Below, in pieces: positions 31,284 to 39,358 of a stretch of 41,094 nucleotides of DNA (positions are counted from its first letter, which is position 1; every line of letters begins with the position of its first letter). Position numbers and translations under genes: made by a program. The notes under the pieces were generated by a model. It was given only the letters and a program-made list of their open reading frames with translations. It had not been told where the DNA came from and did no database searches. Source of the DNA: JAWBSP01 sp964632175 (lineage in GTDB: Archaea > Hadarchaeota > Hadarchaeia > Hadarchaeales > JAWBSP01); the NCBI GenBank assembly GCA_964632175.1, contig CAZWBJ010000009.1, positions 1-41,094 on the forward strand, in the 5' to 3' direction.

Positions 31284-31963
31284 TCGTTCACCATCACATA
31301 GGGCCCCCTAATCCAGTTTTCTCCCCTCTTGTGATAAACCTCCGAGTTCTCATCCAGGGCTAGGGAGCCGGTGGAGAGGAGCTCGAGGGTCTTCCGGTAG
31401 GCTGGTCCATCACATTTCTGTTTCATCAGCTCCTGCTGTTCGGCGGGCCCCCTGTTCTCGAAGGGCAGGGGTTGCGAGACGCACAGGATGGGGCCGTGGT
31501 CAACGTCTTCACTCATGAGGTGGATGGTGGAGCGCGTGAATTTTTCCCCGCACGCGAGCTGTTTTTCCACCGCATGGAGTCCGGCGTACTTCCTCCTGCC
31601 CCCTTCCGTGATTCTCAGGTCGGCAGGGTGAACATTGAGGATTCTATTGGGGAAAGCTCCTAGGAAGGAGGAGGTCAAGATATACATGTATCCCGAGCAG
31701 GCCACTACATCGGGTTGCCACTTGGAAACGATGCGGGCGAGTTCGAGATCGTACTCCCTTCTCCTTTCCATGTCTGTGATCGGTCTTTCCCCGTAAAACT
31801 CGCGGATGTCAAAAATCTCCACGGGTATCCCCAGCTTCTCCAACCTTTGTATCCCGCTTGCTTGCGGGTTCGAGGAGACCGCCCCCGCCACCACGTAGTT
31901 TTCAGAGGAGAGCATGAAGGGCGCCGCGCTGGCCCCCCCTGAGAAGAGTATCACTACCCTCAT
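31274..31963 (-). CDS. purN: PurN-like formyltransferase (GAR transformylase)
   Basis: The protein carries the formyltransferase N-H-D catalytic set: Asn and His in RILNVHPADLRITEGG and Asp in HLMSEDVDHGPIL. GLHAVEKQLACGEKFTRST lies between them and the Rossmann-like start MRVVILFSGGASA precedes them. This fits 10-formyl-tetrahydrofolate-dependent GAR transformylase, the third purine step. Many archaea use formate-dependent PurT instead. The start at 31963 matches the usual family N-terminus. An ATG at 32032, closer to a TATA-like CTTTATAG at about 32048-32055, would add 23 residues. It overlaps purD and forms a two-gene operon with it. Confidence 0.88.
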   Translation of the reverse strand: MRVVILFSGGASAAPFMLSSENYVVAGAVSSNPQASGIQRLEKLGIPVEIFDIREFYGERPITDMERRREYDLELARIVSKWQPDVVACSGYMYILTSSFLGAFPNRILNVHPADLRITEGGRRKYAGLHAVEKQLACGEKFTRSTIHLMSEDVDHGPILCVSQPLPFENRGPAEQQELMKQKCDGPAYRKTLELLSTGSLALDENSEVYHKRGENWIRGPYVMVNEWE

Positions 31964-32082
31964 CTTTCTGCCCGCTCGCGGGGAGTAGATGGGAAAGAGG
32001 TGCTCGCGCGCTTGGGCGTGGCCGCTTTTCATCCTCCCCTCCTTTTCTATAAAGAAAGAGCAAGTGGCAAGCGTAGGAACCT

Positions 32083-32092
32083 ATTTAAATAT
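32083..32092 (+). promoter_or_regulatory. TATA box of the main EF-1A gene
   Basis: ATTTAAATAT is centred about 22 bp before the ATG at 32110 and is one of the best TATA-like boxes in the window, as expected for a highly expressed gene. Confidence 0.65.
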
Positions 32093-32109
32093 TCGACCCT
32101 AATTCTCCA

Positions 32110-33372
32110 ATGTCCAAGCCTCACCTGAACCTGATGACCATGGGCCATGTGGACCACGGGAAGTCCACCCTACTGGGGAGAATGCTCTACGAGCTGAAGC
32201 TCTTCCCCGAGGAGGAGATCAAGAAATTCGAGGCCATGGGGGACAAGGGTAAGAGCTTCAAGTTCGCTTGGGTCATGGACGATTTAAAGGAGGAAAGGGA
32301 GAGGGGACTTACTATCGACCTCGCCCACCGCAGGTTCGACACCGATAAGTACTACTTCACCCTCATAGATGCTCCCGGCCACAGGGACTTCGTCAAGAAC
32401 ATGATCACCGGTGCGAGCCAGGCGGACGCAGGCGTGCTGGTGGTGGCGGCCGACGATGGCATAATGCCCCAGACCAGGGAGCATGCCGCCCTAGCTTTCA
32501 CCATGGGGATCGGGCAGCTGGTGGTGGTGATCAACAAGATGGACCTGGTGGATTACAAGAAGGAGGTCTTCGAGAAGCTCAAGGGTGAGGTCACCGAACT
32601 CCTGAGAGCGGTGGGATACCGGAATCCCGAGAAGTTCGCCTTCATTCCCACCTCCGCCTTTTACGGAGAGAACGTTACTCAGCCCAGCTCCAAAATGACT
32701 TGGTACAGCGGCCCAACCTTCCTCCAAAGTCTGGACACCTTCGCCGTCCCACCCAAGCCCCTCGACAAGCCCCTCAGGATTCCCGTCCAGGATGTTTACA
32801 CCATCACCGGCGTGGGGACGGTCCCTGTGGGAAGGGTTGAGACGGGAGTTTTGAAGGAGGGGGACACGGTCGTCTTTGAGCCCGCGGGCAAGACCACGGA
32901 CGTGAGGTCAATAGAAATGCACCACGAAAGGATACCAAAGGCGGAGCCAGGTGACAACATAGGGTTCAACGTCCGGGGTCTCTCCAAGACAGACATCCGG
33001 AGGGGAGATGTGGTGGGGCACCCGGATCAGCCTCCCACGGTGGTTAAGGAGTTCACCGCTAGAATTTTCGTTATCCAGCACCCCACAGCCATCGCAGCCG
33101 GTTATACTCCGGTCTTCCACGTCCACACGGCCACTTGCGCCTGCCAGATTTCTGAAATTCTGAACAAGCTTGATCCCAAGACCGGGGCAGTCCTAGAGGA
33201 GCATCCACAATTCATTAAGAAGGGGGACGCGGCCACCGTAAAAGTGGTGCCCACTAGGCCTCTTGTGATAGAGAAGGTTTCGGAAATCCCCCAGCTAGCG
33301 AGGTTTGCCATCAGGGACATGGGGATGACGATCGCCGCCGGCGTTTGCATCGACCTAGTGAAGGCTAAGTAA
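32110..33372 (+). CDS. tuf: Elongation factor 1-alpha (aEF1A), main copy
   Basis: This 420-residue GTPase brings aminoacyl-tRNA to the ribosome. It has MGHVDHGKSTLLGRML, KFAWVMDDLKEERERGLTID, DAPGHRDFVKNMITGASQAD, NKMDLVDY and the G5 region PTSAFYGENVT, then two beta-barrel domains with VYTITGVGTVPVGRVETGVL. This copy is judged the canonical one because it keeps switch I (TIDLAHRRF) and is followed 2 bp later by uS10, the usual archaeal partner. Bases 32363-32502 are identical to the paralogue at 6414-6553. Confidence 0.96.
   Translation: MSKPHLNLMTMGHVDHGKSTLLGRMLYELKLFPEEEIKKFEAMGDKGKSFKFAWVMDDLKEERERGLTIDLAHRRFDTDKYYFTLIDAPGHRDFVKNMITGASQADAGVLVVAADDGIMPQTREHAALAFTMGIGQLVVVINKMDLVDYKKEVFEKLKGEVTELLRAVGYRNPEKFAFIPTSAFYGENVTQPSSKMTWYSGPTFLQSLDTFAVPPKPLDKPLRIPVQDVYTITGVGTVPVGRVETGVLKEGDTVVFEPAGKTTDVRSIEMHHERIPKAEPGDNIGFNVRGLSKTDIRRGDVVGHPDQPPTVVKEFTARIFVIQHPTAIAAGYTPVFHVHTATCACQISEILNKLDPKTGAVLEEHPQFIKKGDAATVKVVPTRPLVIEKVSEIPQLARFAIRDMGMTIAAGVCIDLVKAK
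32363..32502 (+). repeat. 140-bp segment identical to part of the EF-1A paralogue
   Basis: This is the second member of the identical pair with 6414-6553 and lies in the GTPase domain. Confidence 0.95.
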
Positions 33373-33374
33373 TT

Positions 33375-33680
33375 TTGAGAGCCCAGCTGAAGCTTCTGAG
33401 CCCAGATTATAATCAGCTGGAGAAAGTCTGTGGACAGATCAAGGAGATTCTGGACAGGATGGGTGTGGAATACTCTGGACCCATTCCCCTGCCCACTAGG
33501 CGCGTGGTGATCCCCGTCAAAAAGGCACCCGACGGGGAGGGAACCATCACTTGGGATAGATGGGAGATGAGGATCCACAAGCGCCTTTTCTACATCCAGC
33601 CGGATGACAGGGCCCTCAGGCAGATCATGCGGTTGCCCATTCCCGATGTGGTGAGACCCGAACTCAGGCTCAAAAGGTAG
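33375..33680 (+). CDS. rpsJ: Ribosomal protein uS10
   Basis: This 101-residue small-subunit protein starts at a TTG just after the EF-1A stop codon. Family blocks are RAQLKLLSPDYNQLEKVCGQ, SGPIPLPTRRVVIPVKKAP, DGEGTITWDRWEMRIHKRLF and DRALRQIMRLPIPDVV, all typical of archaeal uS10. Co-transcription with EF-1A is the normal archaeal arrangement. Confidence 0.96.
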   Translation: MRAQLKLLSPDYNQLEKVCGQIKEILDRMGVEYSGPIPLPTRRVVIPVKKAPDGEGTITWDRWEMRIHKRLFYIQPDDRALRQIMRLPIPDVVRPELRLKR

Positions 33681-33706
33681 TTACAGTTTCTTGCGGAAGT
33701 TTAAAA

Positions 33707-33791
33707 GCCGGGGTAGCCTAGCCTGGTAAGGCGCACGCCTTGAGAGCGTGTGGCCCTTTGGGCCTCATGGGTTCAAATCCCATCCCCGGCG
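33707..33791 (+). tRNA. tRNA-Ser(TGA)
   Basis: The acceptor stem is GCCGGGG/CCCCGGC with discriminator G. The anticodon arm is CACGC CTTGAGA GCGTG, giving anticodon TGA. A long variable arm (GGCCC TTT GGGCC) identifies it as a serine tRNA. No CCA is encoded and no intron is present. Confidence 0.95.
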
Positions 33792-33820
33792 CCGATTCAA
33801 ATCCGGACGGTTTTTATAGG

Positions 33821-34156
33821 ATGAAAGCAGTTATTAAAAGCACTGGGGTCACGCTGGCGGGGAGGGTCGAGATGGCGGACACTTTCTGGAAGAGACTGAA
33901 GGGAGGGATGTTCAGGAAGAAACCCTGTGCCATGTTGCTAAAGGGGGGAAGTCTGCACGTTCACACTTGTTTCATGCGCTTTCCCATCGATCTCCTCTTT
34001 CTCGGGAAAGGCAGGGTGCTCAAACTCGTCCACAAGATGAAGCCCTGGAGGTTTTGTAAGGCGCCGAGGGGATGTGACAGTCTGTTGGAGCTCCCCCCGG
34101 GAACGCTCGCTAGGTGTGGGGTCAAGATGATGGATGAGATAGTTTTTGTGGGATGA
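33821..34156 (+). CDS. DUF192 family protein
   Basis: This 111-residue protein belongs to the DUF192 (COG1430) family of small conserved proteins with unknown function. Visible signatures are ADTFWKRLKGGMFRKKPCAM, LHVHTCFMRFPIDLLFLGKG and LELPPGTLARCGVKMMDEI. The frame stays open further upstream, but that part lies inside tRNA-Ser, so the ATG at 33821 is the only sensible start. There is no signal peptide here, although bacterial members are often exported. Confidence 0.9.
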   Translation: MKAVIKSTGVTLAGRVEMADTFWKRLKGGMFRKKPCAMLLKGGSLHVHTCFMRFPIDLLFLGKGRVLKLVHKMKPWRFCKAPRGCDSLLELPPGTLARCGVKMMDEIVFVG

Positions 34157-34180
34157 AAGGAAACTTTACTCCAGCGTCTC

Positions 34181-34252
34181 GGGCCCGTGGTCTAGCGGTA
34201 TGACGCCACCCTTACAAGGTGGAGATCGAGGGTTCGAATCCCTCCGGGCCCA
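34181..34252 (+). tRNA. tRNA-Val(TAC)
   Basis: The acceptor stem is GGGCCCG/CGGGCCC with discriminator A. The anticodon arm is CCACC CTTACAA GGTGG, giving anticodon TAC. The T arm is GAGGG TTCGAAT CCCTC. There is no intron and no encoded CCA. Confidence 0.95.
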
Positions 34253-34257
34253 CCCTT

Positions 34258-35820
34258 CTATTCCTCCACGGCTCCCTGCTCGATGATTCCCTGGAGGAGT
34301 TTGAAGCTTCCCCTCGGTTTCCTCTCCTTGGTTTTGAGATCCACCGCGCACAAGCCGAACTTGTTCCTGAAGCCCCTCGCCCACTCATAGTTGTCGAGCA
34401 GCGACCAGTGGAAATATCCCCCTATCCGGTGTCCTCCCCCGATAAGCTCCTCCACCACCAGCAGGTGCTTTTTGATGAAGTCGGGTCTGAGTTTGTCCTG
34501 GCCGTCTGAGATGCCGTTTTCGGTGATGTAAAGCCTCTTGGAGTATTTCTCCATGATCTCTACACATCTCGCCAGGCCTTCCGGGTATACCTCCCATCCA
34601 AAGTCCTCGGAGACGGGATTTCCCTCAAGCGAGAGGGATTCCGTGGCGGACATCTGTCCCGCTCCAAAGATGGACAATCTCCTGACCCCGCCTAGGATTC
34701 CATAACCTGGAACGGGTTGTGGAATGACGGGCAGGCCGAAAAGCTGCTTGAGGAGGGGGAACACCCACCCCCTGTTCACGCTTCTTGTGTAATAATTGAT
34801 GCCTAGCCAGTCCAGTTTTCCCTTTAGGCATCCCTCCTCCCTCCTCCGGTTGGGGTCGAACCCCACATCCAGAAGGCCGGAGGAAACCGCCTGCAGGAAC
34901 CAGTGAACCGATAGATAGTCCTGAAACTCGGCAGCCCTTTCATCGAACGGATTTCCCTTCCTCAGCGGGTAGGCTGGGGTGATATTGTATATGAGCCCAA
35001 CCTCTGCCGTGGACGCGCTTCTTCTCTCGGCCTTCTTTCGGTCATACTTCTTTATCTGGTCGTAGGCCCTGCAGTGTGCCAAGAGCATGTTCAGACCCGC
35101 CTTCGCAAAGGGAAATCTGGAGAGTCTGGGAGCGAGTTTGAGCACGTTCGGCGGGAAGCCTATCGGGAGGAGATAGCTCAGGACTACGCCCATGGGTTCG
35201 TTGAAGGTGGACCAGTAGTCCACAAGATCCCCGAACTTCCAGGCCATGTAGGCCGCGTACTTGGTGAACTCCACCACCGTCCTCTCCTCCAGCCATCCCA
35301 AGGGCCCCTTGGTGAGCCTGCTTTTTCTCGCCATCAGAGGGTCGTGAATCCAGAGGGGCAGGGTGAAATGGTTCAGGTTTAGAAAGACGGTTATCCCCCT
35401 GTCTCTGAGGTCCTGAATTATTTTTCTATATTTCTCAACCGCTTTTTTGTTTGCCAGCTCATCTAGCTGGCGGAGTGCCTGCTCGTCCACCTCCAACCTC
35501 TTTATCAACCCTCCTTCCCTCTCCACGTCAACCTCGACTTTGTCAGTCGGGTTGGGGAAGACCCTGCTCCATTCGGTGGACAGTCTGAAGGCGTTGAGGC
35601 CCAGCTCCTGCGCGAGCTGGTGGTCCCGCTTGTACAGCTCCCAGTAGTTCACGCCGTTCTCTGGCAGGTCCCCGCTGACTATCCCCTTTTTTATATTATA
35701 TTCATCGTGAGTCCAGACCCACCAGTCCGTGTTGGTGTCCCAGTCCTCCCTCCTTCCGCCCATCTCGAACTGGAATCCGGAGATGCTGACCCCCCAGAGA
35801 AAATCTTTAGAAAAGGTCAT
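34258..35820 (-). CDS. GH1 beta-glycosidase (LacS-like)
   Basis: This 520-residue protein is a glycoside hydrolase family 1 enzyme of the archaeal LacS type, which removes beta-linked glucose or galactose. FSKDFLWGVSISGFQFEMGG opens the barrel. NAFRLSTEWSRVFP and the acid/base Glu in WSTFNEPMGV follow. DWLGINYYTRS comes next, then the nucleophile Glu in LYITENGISDG, and GYFHWSLLDNYEWARGF near the end. No signal peptide is seen, so it acts inside the cell. GAGGGG precedes the ATG by 3 bases. It follows the secreted-protein gene by 36 bp on the same strand. Its first 85 or so coding bases match the broken copy at the left edge. Confidence 0.95.
   Translation of the reverse strand: MTFSKDFLWGVSISGFQFEMGGRREDWDTNTDWWVWTHDEYNIKKGIVSGDLPENGVNYWELYKRDHQLAQELGLNAFRLSTEWSRVFPNPTDKVEVDVEREGGLIKRLEVDEQALRQLDELANKKAVEKYRKIIQDLRDRGITVFLNLNHFTLPLWIHDPLMARKSRLTKGPLGWLEERTVVEFTKYAAYMAWKFGDLVDYWSTFNEPMGVVLSYLLPIGFPPNVLKLAPRLSRFPFAKAGLNMLLAHCRAYDQIKKYDRKKAERRSASTAEVGLIYNITPAYPLRKGNPFDERAAEFQDYLSVHWFLQAVSSGLLDVGFDPNRRREEGCLKGKLDWLGINYYTRSVNRGWVFPLLKQLFGLPVIPQPVPGYGILGGVRRLSIFGAGQMSATESLSLEGNPVSEDFGWEVYPEGLARCVEIMEKYSKRLYITENGISDGQDKLRPDFIKKHLLVVEELIGGGHRIGGYFHWSLLDNYEWARGFRNKFGLCAVDLKTKERKPRGSFKLLQGIIEQGAVEE
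35737..35791. repeat. 55-bp exact repeat of the window's first 55 bases
   Basis: This segment of the GH1 gene is identical to bases 1-55, and the match ends at a single-base insertion at position 56. An exact match of this length at a sequence end is typical of a de Bruijn assembly overlap. Confidence 0.95.
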
Positions 35821-35856
35821 GGGCCCCTCTTCAGTTTTGCAAGCGGCCTACTTTCA

Positions 35857-36969
35857 TCAGCGGAACTTCTTGACGAGCAGAGCACATACGATGGCAATGA
35901 TCGGAACTCCTACGAGCGCCCAGGGAATCTGTATTCCCCTACCCATGGCCTCTATCCTCTTGAGGGCCTCTCTGGGCGAGAGGGAGCTTATGGGGAGTGT
36001 AGTCCCCACGCCGACTGATTGGAGTGCTTCCTCTAGTTCTCCAAAGGAGCCGCTCAACTGGGCGGGCACTCTCCCCTCCGCACTACCTAGAGCCGATCCG
36101 AGGGTGGAGAGGAGGTCCGCCGTGTTCAGGGCAAAGGCCACCCAGTTTTTCTTAGCGGGTGAGTAATAGCCGGTGAGGGTGAGGGGGAAGATTTCGGAGG
36201 ATCTAGGATGGATTTTTATCTCAAGGCAGTGATCCCTCCCACCGTCTACCTCCATCTCCACAAGCCTCGTGCACTCGCACCATCCTTCCACGACCATACC
36301 CGTGGTATACTCCTCCCTGATTTCCTGCGAAAAGCTGTTTTCGTAACCGAGCATGCTCACCTTACCCTCCACCCAGCCGTGCAGGGAAAAACTAGCATGC
36401 ACGCCGCTAAGGAAGCTCCAGTTCTCCCCCACCTCGATGGGGAAGCAGAAGAGATCGAGGGGCTCGTCGGTAGTGAGGGAGAGGTTGAGTTGGAAATCCT
36501 TGGCCTTGAGTTTCGCCTCCAAGCCCGGACCTTTCACGCTGAAGGAGAAATTACCGACCGCCGTCATCTCCGCATTCTCAAAAGCCAGCTGTTGTGTGGT
36601 GAAGAAGAGTATCCCATCGACTTTCTCCACCCCGTAGCCTGAGATTTCGGCTGGCACCCCTTGGGAGGTCGCAGAAATTTTAAAGTCGAGTTCAACTCCG
36701 CTCTTCAGGGAGGTGCGGTAGTGCTCCCCTTCTACGGCCTCCACCCTCATCACGCCATATCCCTCCAGCTTTCCCTCACACTTCGGATTTCCGATAATCC
36801 CGCTGGTCTCCAGCTGTTGGAGGAGGGATGAGAGGGTTTCCTTCAGGTCGTAGCTTCCCCCCCACGCCCACTCGTCCCCCGCCTGCCAGTTCGGACACTC
36901 CGCAACCTGTGCGAAGGCGGAGCCCGCCAATGTGAGAAGAAGGAAGAGCAGGAGCAGGGTGTTACGCAT
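35857..36969 (-). CDS. Secreted protein with C-terminal membrane anchor, unknown function
   Basis: From the ATG at 36969 it has 370 residues. A clear signal peptide (MRNTLLLLFLLLTLAGSAFA) precedes an extracellular part rich in beta-strand patterns (DLFCFPIEVGENWSFLSG, LTLTGYYSPAKKNWVAFAL). A C-terminal hydrophobic helix ends in a basic tail (ALVGVPIIAIVCALLVKKFR). Paired Cys residues (AECPN, NPKCEG, EGWCEC) may form disulfides. I do not recognise the family. An upstream ATG at 37026 would put 19 charged residues before the signal peptide and overlap the divergent gene, so it is rejected. It probably shares a transcript with the GH1 gene. Confidence 0.75.
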   Translation of the reverse strand: MRNTLLLLFLLLTLAGSAFAQVAECPNWQAGDEWAWGGSYDLKETLSSLLQQLETSGIIGNPKCEGKLEGYGVMRVEAVEGEHYRTSLKSGVELDFKISATSQGVPAEISGYGVEKVDGILFFTTQQLAFENAEMTAVGNFSFSVKGPGLEAKLKAKDFQLNLSLTTDEPLDLFCFPIEVGENWSFLSGVHASFSLHGWVEGKVSMLGYENSFSQEIREEYTTGMVVEGWCECTRLVEMEVDGGRDHCLEIKIHPRSSEIFPLTLTGYYSPAKKNWVAFALNTADLLSTLGSALGSAEGRVPAQLSGSFGELEEALQSVGVGTTLPISSLSPREALKRIEAMGRGIQIPWALVGVPIIAIVCALLVKKFR

Positions 36970-36994
36970 TCTCTTTTTGTTATCAGTGTATAAA

Positions 36995-37633
36995 ATGCGG
37001 ACCGCTAAGGTTCTTTCCTTCGACATGGACGGAACGCTTACCCGGCTAACCTTTGCCGACGAGGTCTGGCATGTGTGCCTCCCGAAGCTGCGGGCACGGA
37101 AGATGGGAATTTCGCTGGGCGAGGCTCAAAGACTGTGCCGGCTGGAGTATGACGAGATAGGAGACGGAAGAAGGGAATGGTATGACCTGGACTACTGGAT
37201 CAAGAGGTTTGGGCTGGAGGTGAGGAAGGAGGAGATTTTTCGGAGCTGCGAAAGAAAAGTCAGGCTTTACCCCGAGGTGAGGGAGGTCCTGAGGAGGCTT
37301 CACAGGAAGTATAAGCTCGTTATCTACACCAACGCGCCCAAAGACTTCGCGGAGTTCCAGCTTAGGGTCTCCCGTATAGCTCCCCTCTTCAGCAGGGTTT
37401 ACTCCTCCATCACGGACTTCGGGGAGGTTAAGAGGAAGGAGTCCTTCTCGTTCATCCTCTCAGAGCTCCGGGTAGTGCCCAGTCAGATGGTCCATGTGGG
37501 GGATCACCCAAAATTCGATTTCGAGGTTCCAAGGTCGCTGGGTATAAGGGCCTATCTTATGGACCGCAAGAAAAAGTTTAGCGGGGATCATGTCATCCGC
37601 AACCTCCGGGAGCTGGAGGAAAAACTCCCATGA
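36995..37633 (+). CDS. HAD-superfamily hydrolase (phosphatase-like)
   Basis: This 212-residue protein carries the HAD motif I at its start (LSFDMDGTLT, nucleophile and acid Asp residues). Motif II-like VIYTNAPKDF, a Lys in EVKRKESFSFIL and motif IV-like HVGDHPKFDFEVPRSLGI follow. The cap region between residues 20 and 90 is helical. Its substrate is unknown. The start at 36995 puts motif I in the usual place. It lies only 25 bp from the divergent secreted-protein start, and its stop overlaps the DUF1028 start (ATGA). Confidence 0.88.
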   Translation: MRTAKVLSFDMDGTLTRLTFADEVWHVCLPKLRARKMGISLGEAQRLCRLEYDEIGDGRREWYDLDYWIKRFGLEVRKEEIFRSCERKVRLYPEVREVLRRLHRKYKLVIYTNAPKDFAEFQLRVSRIAPLFSRVYSSITDFGEVKRKESFSFILSELRVVPSQMVHVGDHPKFDFEVPRSLGIRAYLMDRKKKFSGDHVIRNLRELEEKLP

Positions 37634-38208
37634 CCTTCTCCATACTCGCGAGGGAGGGGAGGGATTTTGGGGTTGCCGTGGCGTCCGGTTCAGTGGGGGT
37701 TGGGAGGAGGGTTCCCTGGGCGGAGAGGGGGACCGGGGCGGTGGCTACTCAGGGCCTAACCCAACCCTCATACGGTCCCGCGATACTTGAACTTCTCCGG
37801 AAAGGTCTGGCTCCGGGGGATTGCCTGAAGAGGGTCCTGCGTGGGGATCCTGAGAGGGAGGAGAGGCAGGTTCTAGTGCTCGGTCCCGCTGGTCACGCGG
37901 TCCACACCGGCAGGAACTGTCTCCAGTTTTGCGGGCATGCGGTTGGAGAGGATTTCGTGTGTGGAGGGAACCTGCTAGCCGGCAGAAAGGTTTTGGACGC
38001 CATGGTCGAGGGATTTCGAGGGGAAACGCTGGCTGTCAAACTCCTTTCCTCCCTAACCGCGGGGGCGAGGGCGGGAGGGGATCGTCGCGGTCAGAGATCT
38101 GCTGCCCTCCTCCTTACCGGTTCGCCGCCCATTAAGTTGGAGGTTGTGGATTCCCCCGATCCCATTTCAGAACTCTGGAGAAGGCTCGAGCGGATCACCA
38201 GGGTTTGA
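37630..38208 (+). CDS. DUF1028 family Ntn-hydrolase-like protein
   Basis: This 192-residue protein matches DUF1028: TFSILAREGRDFGVAVASGS, VPWAERGTGAVATQGLTQPS, YGPAILELLRKG, FVCGGNLLAGRKVLDAM and a late GARAGGDRRGQRSAALLL. The family is related by fold to Ntn hydrolases, with a Thr or Ser near the N-terminus as possible nucleophile, but its reaction is unknown. Coupled by ATGA to the HAD gene upstream. The last 14 bp overlap the convergent ThiI-like gene. Confidence 0.88.
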   Translation: MTFSILAREGRDFGVAVASGSVGVGRRVPWAERGTGAVATQGLTQPSYGPAILELLRKGLAPGDCLKRVLRGDPEREERQVLVLGPAGHAVHTGRNCLQFCGHAVGEDFVCGGNLLAGRKVLDAMVEGFRGETLAVKLLSSLTAGARAGGDRRGQRSAALLLTGSPPIKLEVVDSPDPISELWRRLERITRV

Positions 38209-39199
38209 TAGAAATCCTCTTGGCCCCTCTAACCAGCTCCCCCACCGCCTTTTCTACATCCTCTAGGGGCTGTTTGGGGGGGAGAGCGGACGGCAGGGGT
38301 TCGGGGAGACGCAGCTGCGAGGCGACCTCCCCCAAGGTCCCCCCATTCATTCCCACTAGGGGACGAAGGACGGGCAGGGGGCAAAATCTGTCCAGCTCAA
38401 AAACTTCCGGCGAGAGTTCCTCCAGCCATTCCCCCCTGACGACCGCATATGCCCCAATCTTCCTGCCCAGCTCGCCCACCGTCTTCATACCCACCACAAG
38501 GTCCCTCCAGCTTTTCAAGTCAAGGGGAACCGAAAACCCCCACATGGGCTGGCGGAGTTTTTCCAGCTGGGCAGTTACCCGCTCCGGTTGTGAGGAAAGG
38601 ATGATGGGGCGGAGGGAGCATCCCCTCTTCAGCATATACCATGCAGCAATCACCTCCTGGGGTTTCCCGGTGCAGAGGGGAGAAACCGGCCCCTCCGTGC
38701 CCACGGGTAGTCCGCCCATCCCCTCCACCCTTCTCCAGAACAGGTATGCCTTCTCCCCTCTGACTTCCACCTCCAAGGTCAGGGAAGGGGAGGAGAGATC
38801 CACCCTAATTCCTTCAAGGGAGGAGAGGACACGCCTGCCGATTTCCTCCTCCAGCCACCGGCCCGAGAAGGGTTGATCCACACACCTCACCCTCACGGCA
38901 AAGCTCATGCCGGGTTGGAGGCACCTTTTCGCGAGCTTCACCGCCTCCCTGATGATGAGGTCGGGTGTGGCCTTGGTCCGGATGGCTGGGCTTATGGAGG
39001 TTATTCCCGGAACCCACCGGAGTCTCCCGAGAGCAGCGGCTGACTTCGTCTCCAGATAGATCCTCCCCCTTTCCCTCTCTATGGAGAACTCTATCCCCTC
39101 TAGGACCTCCCGAATGTTTCTCAACAGGTACCCCTCCCATCTCCGCCTCACCCTCTCGCTCTTGAGGAAGGCCTCCCCCGGCCTCAGTATGAGGATCAT
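38195..39199 (-). CDS. ThiI-like THUMP protein with degraded PP-loop
   Basis: This 334-residue protein follows the ThiI tRNA 4-thiouridine synthase layout: an N-terminal ferredoxin-like and THUMP region (MILILRPGEAFLKSERVRRR, then WVPGITSISPAIRTKA), the bridge MGGLPVGTEGPVSP, and a PP-loop-like domain. Where ThiI has the ATP-binding SGGxDS, this has CTGKPQE followed by VIAAWYMLKRGCSL, so the loop Gly-Gly-x-Asp-Ser is lost. LPVLRPLVG is kept further down. It may bind tRNA without thiolating it, or be a paralogue with a new job. The ATG at 39199 has a strong GAGGAG site. The frame continues upstream into tRNA-Met and is not used there. Confidence 0.8.
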   Translation of the reverse strand: MILILRPGEAFLKSERVRRRWEGYLLRNIREVLEGIEFSIERERGRIYLETKSAAALGRLRWVPGITSISPAIRTKATPDLIIREAVKLAKRCLQPGMSFAVRVRCVDQPFSGRWLEEEIGRRVLSSLEGIRVDLSSPSLTLEVEVRGEKAYLFWRRVEGMGGLPVGTEGPVSPLCTGKPQEVIAAWYMLKRGCSLRPIILSSQPERVTAQLEKLRQPMWGFSVPLDLKSWRDLVVGMKTVGELGRKIGAYAVVRGEWLEELSPEVFELDRFCPLPVLRPLVGMNGGTLGEVASQLRLPEPLPSALPPKQPLEDVEKAVGELVRGAKRISIKPW

Positions 39200-39283
39200 C
39201 TTCTCCTCCTCTCTCGAGCTGAAAGCGGCCCGGTTGAGCTGATGAATTTTTGCTAAAATATGTTCAAGCAGTAGATTAGTAAT

Positions 39284-39358
39284 AGCGGGGTAGGGCAGTC
39301 TGGAGTGCCCGCTGGGCTCATAACCCAGAGGTCGGAGGTTCAAATCCTCCCCCCGCTA
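39284..39358 (+). tRNA. Initiator tRNA-Met(CAT)
   Basis: The acceptor stem is AGCGGGG/CCCCGCT with A1:U72 and discriminator A. The anticodon arm is CTGGG CTCATAA CCCAG with three consecutive G:C pairs. Both features mark an archaeal initiator. A possible TATA element (CTAAAATATG) lies about 27 bp upstream. Confidence 0.93.

Noticed and set aside
33740..33820. Longer start for the DUF192 protein
   Set aside because: The upstream extension lies within and just after tRNA-Ser, and the family begins at the ATG at 33821.
39200..39343. Longer start for the ThiI-like protein
   Set aside because: The extension runs antisense through initiator tRNA-Met, while the ATG at 39199 has a strong ribosome-binding site and the usual family start.
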